The notes under the pieces are model-generated. The model searched no databases. It was not told where the DNA came from and saw only the letters and a list, made by a program, of their open reading frames with translations. DNA of 15,994 nt from Actinomycetes bacterium (GTDB taxonomy: Bacteria > Actinomycetota > Acidimicrobiia > Acidimicrobiales > Palsa-688). Shown one piece after another: positions 14,383 to 15,994 of this stretch (within the stretch, counting starts at the first letter, position 1; each line of letters starts with the position of its first letter). Made by a program: the position numbers and the translations under genes. The stretch lies in the NCBI GenBank assembly GCA_021827225.1, contig JAKAXG010000023.1, forward strand, positions 1 to 15,994. The letters run 5' to 3'.

Positions 14383-14780
14383 GAGCGCCTCCCCGTGCCG
14401 TCGGCTCCGTCGTCGGAGGTCAACTCACCGGCCGGTGGGGCAGAGGCTACTCCCCGGTGGGCAGCTTCGATCGTTGCGTACTGCGGGAGGACGTCGGTGA
14501 GCCCGCACATCTCGATCACCCGCCGGATCAGATGGTGGGTGTAGACCACCCTGAGCCAGCCGCCCGCCTCCGACGTGGCCCGGTGGACGAGCACGAGGGC
14601 CCGGATCACGGAGGAGTCGATGAACGACACGCCCAGCATGTCGACCACCACGTAGCGGGCGCCCTTCTCGACGGGCTCCAGCAGCTCCTCTGTAAAGCTC
14701 GAGTCGCCGGCGTCGAGTTCCCCGGCCAACCGCACGATCACCGGCTCCTGCTCGACGCTCGGCCGGCCCTGCACGCTCAC
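14379..14780 (-). CDS. STAS domain anti-sigma factor antagonist (RsbV/SpoIIAA-like)
   Basis: 133 residues from GTG at 14780. The STAS core runs from PVIVRLAGELDAG (13-25) through YVVVDMLGVSFIDSSVIRALV (43-63) to IEMCGLTDVLPQYAT. In SpoIIAA the serine phosphorylated by the kinase is the second serine of DSSG; here D55-S56-S57 is kept, so Ser57 is the likely site, but the next residue is Val rather than Gly. The unphosphorylated form should bind the kinase and release the sigma factor. AGGAGGT lies 7 nt before the GTG, the best ribosome-binding site in the window, and marks this as the first gene of the operon. The open frame continues upstream, but over the divergent methyltransferase promoter and gene. 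Confidence 0.9.
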   Translation of the reverse strand: MSVQGRPSVEQEPVIVRLAGELDAGDSSFTEELLEPVEKGARYVVVDMLGVSFIDSSVIRALVLVHRATSEAGGWLRVVYTHHLIRRVIEMCGLTDVLPQYATIEAAHRGVASAPPAGELTSDDGADGTGRRS

Positions 14781-14786
14781 GCCCCG

Positions 14787-14793
14787 ACCTCCT
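14787..14793 (-). promoter_or_regulatory. Strong ribosome-binding site of the STAS gene
   Basis: AGGAGGT on the minus strand, about 7 nt before GTG 14780. It fixes the start of the operon's first gene. Confidence 0.75.
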
Positions 14794-14812
14794 GTCCACG
14801 GAAAGACGAACT

Positions 14813-14818
14813 CTACCC
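14813..14818 (-). promoter_or_regulatory. Possible SigB-type -10 element (GGGTAG) for the partner-switching operon
   Basis: GGGTAG on the minus strand lies about 20 bases before the ribosome-binding site and resembles the GGGTAT -10 of general-stress sigma factors. The -35 (GTTT-like) is poor: GCTTT sits upstream at shorter than usual spacing. If real, the operon would be autoregulated by the sigma factor it controls. Speculative. Confidence 0.25.
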
Positions 14819-14877
14819 GCCGCGGGCGAAAGCCCACATTCGACGAGGTAGGTACCCATCCGGCCCCCCTTTCTCCC

Positions 14878-15561
14878 ATGGCAGACTCGGCAGCGATGTC
14901 CTGCTCGAGTTCCCTCCCGGGGTCGGCGCCGCAGGGGCGGCCCGCCTTCGCCGCCGACCGGGCCACCGCCACCTACTACGAGCGGCGGGCCCGCGAGTAC
15001 GACGAGTGGTACGAGGGCGCCGGTCTGTTCTCGGCGCGGGACCGCCCCGGCTGGTCGGAGGAGCTGGACCGGCTCATCGAGGTGATCCGGCTCCTTCCCG
15101 AGACGGTCACGCTCGACGTGGCCTGCGGCACCGGGTTCCTCAGCCGGCACCTCCGTGGCCGGGTGGTGGGGCTGGACCAGAGTCCCTCCATGCTGGCCAT
15201 CGCCCGGGACCGCCTGGCCGGCGGGCGGGTGGTCCTCGGTGACGCCTTGAGCATCGGGTTGCGCTCGGCCGGCTTCGGCCGGGTCTTCACCGGCCACTTC
15301 TATGGCCATCTGCCGCCCGGCGAGCGGGCCGCCTTCCTGGCCGAGGCCCGCCGGCTGGCCCCCGAGCTGGTGATCGTGGACTCGGCACCCCGCCCCGGCA
15401 CCCCCGCCGAGGACTGGCAGGAGCGGGTGCTCAACGACGGCAGCCGCCACCGGGTCTACAAGCGGTACCTCACCGGCCCACAGCTCGCCGGGGAGATAGG
15501 CGGGGAGCCGCTGTTCGACGGCCGCTGGTTCGTGGCCGCCGGGCGCGGAGGTGGGGCGTGA
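14878..15561 (+). CDS. Class I SAM-dependent methyltransferase
   Basis: 227 residues. LDVACGTGFL (79-88) is motif I for S-adenosylmethionine, GLDQS with Asp100 is the ribose-binding acidic residue, and GDAL (121-124) is the adenine-side motif. The conserved start of the domain is YYERRAREYDEWYEG (33-47). It resembles UbiE/Methyltransf_11-25 type small-molecule methyltransferases; the substrate is unknown. No clear ribosome-binding site precedes ATG 14878; an in-frame ATG at 14896 is possible and the mRNA may be leaderless. It diverges from the STAS operon across a 97-bp spacer and overlaps the next gene by one base (TGATG), so the two are co-expressed. Confidence 0.87.
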   Translation: MADSAAMSCSSSLPGSAPQGRPAFAADRATATYYERRAREYDEWYEGAGLFSARDRPGWSEELDRLIEVIRLLPETVTLDVACGTGFLSRHLRGRVVGLDQSPSMLAIARDRLAGGRVVLGDALSIGLRSAGFGRVFTGHFYGHLPPGERAAFLAEARRLAPELVIVDSAPRPGTPAEDWQERVLNDGSRHRVYKRYLTGPQLAGEIGGEPLFDGRWFVAAGRGGGA

Positions 15562-15932
15562 TGCGGCTGGTAGCCCTGGATCATGTCCAGCTGGCCATGC
15601 CCGCCGGCCGGGAGGCCGAGGCGGAACGGTTCTACTGCCACCTGCTGGGCATGGGGGTGCTGCCCAAGCCCGAGCCCCTGGCGTCGCGGGGCGGTCGCTG
15701 GTTCGTGTCCGGCGCCGTGCAGGTCCACCTGGGGGTCGATCCGGACTTCCGCCCGGCGAGGAAGGCGCACCCGGCGCTGGTGGTCGAGGATCTCGACGCC
15801 CTGATAGCCACCCTGGCGGCCGCCGGGGTCGGATGGACCGAGGACACGGAACTGCCGGGGGTGCGCCGCGGTTACGTCGACGATCCGTTCGGCAACCGGA
15901 TCGAGCTGATCAGCTCCCGGCCCGCCGGCTGA
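15561..15932 (+). CDS. VOC family (glyoxalase/bleomycin-resistance-like) protein
   Basis: 123 residues, the usual length for a single-chain vicinal oxygen chelate protein with two beta-alpha-beta-beta-beta modules. The first module opens with LDHVQLAMPAG (His8) and AERFYCHLLGM; the second with HPALVVEDLDALIATLAAAGV (His70) and ends DDPFGNRIELIS (Glu115). His8, His70 and Glu115 are in the positions that commonly bind metal. Family members include glyoxalases, epimerases, dioxygenases and binding proteins, so the reaction cannot be named. The ATG at 15561 overlaps the methyltransferase stop (TGATG) with GGAGG 9 nt upstream; the adjacent GTG at 15558 would add one residue. Confidence 0.85.
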   Translation: MRLVALDHVQLAMPAGREAEAERFYCHLLGMGVLPKPEPLASRGGRWFVSGAVQVHLGVDPDFRPARKAHPALVVEDLDALIATLAAAGVGWTEDTELPGVRRGYVDDPFGNRIELISSRPAG

Positions 15933-15947
15933 GCGGCCCCATCGGGA

Positions 15948-15978
15948 GACGGGGGACGGGCTCGGCCCGTCCCCCGTC
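15948..15978 (+). terminator. Terminator hairpin after the VOC gene
   Basis: A perfect 14-bp stem (arms 15948-15961 and 15965-15978, starting GACGGGGGACGGGC) with the 3-nt loop TCG, 15 bp after the stop codon. It marks the end of the methyltransferase-VOC unit. No T-run is seen. Confidence 0.65.
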
Positions 15979-15994
15979 CCGGCGTGCTAGATCG

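Noticed and set aside
1..15994. CRISPR array, insertion sequence, integrase, toxin-antitoxin or prophage genes
   Set aside because: No direct-repeat arrays, transposase-like proteins or tRNA-associated integrase were seen; the tRNA-Leu gene has no visible duplicated 3' end.

Overview
The window is GC-rich throughout (roughly two thirds G+C by eye), densely coding, and uses GTG and TTG starts freely. An NDMA-dependent alcohol dehydrogenase, a DUF1707 protein, and a PAS/GAF/SpoIIE partner-switching operon together point to an actinobacterium. A deep lineage such as Acidimicrobiia or Thermoleophilia is my guess; the sequence alone does not fix the class. No rRNA, CRISPR array, insertion sequence or phage gene is visible, and no stretch over 300 bases lacks a gene.

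Left part (1-2793): the C-terminal end of an NlpC/P60 cell-wall hydrolase; a zinc-free quinone oxidoreductase; a convergent pair on the minus strand (a DMT-type membrane transporter followed by a DUF1707 two-TM protein); and a tRNA-Leu with anticodon TAA.

Middle part (2963-9174): a catabolic-looking block. On the minus strand, an NDMA-dependent (mycofactocin-linked) zinc alcohol dehydrogenase is followed closely by a long Baeyer-Villiger monooxygenase of the 4-hydroxyacetophenone monooxygenase type, then by a branched-chain-amino-acid-type substrate-binding lipoprotein behind a perfect 17-bp palindrome. An aldehyde dehydrogenase diverges from the alcohol dehydrogenase across a spacer with operator-like repeats. 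The likely logic is uptake of a small organic compound, Baeyer-Villiger oxidation of a ketone to an ester, and oxidation of the released alcohol via aldehyde to acid. The substrate is unknown.

Right part (9241-14780, minus strand): a signalling operon, the most interesting part of the window. In transcription order it encodes a STAS anti-sigma-factor antagonist, a GHKL anti-sigma kinase, a PAS-GAF-PP2C (SpoIIE) phosphatase, a stand-alone cobalamin-binding protein carrying the Wx9EH motif of B12 photoreceptors, and a PAS-GAF-PAS-GAF protein that ends right after a histidine-kinase DHp helix pair and has no ATPase domain. The first four genes overlap by 4 bp at each junction (ATGA, CTGA, GTGA), so they are probably translationally coupled. 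I infer a light- or cobalamin-responsive partner-switching pathway controlling an unseen sigma factor.

Right end (14878-15932): a SAM methyltransferase overlapping a VOC-family (glyoxalase-like) protein, closed by a strong hairpin.
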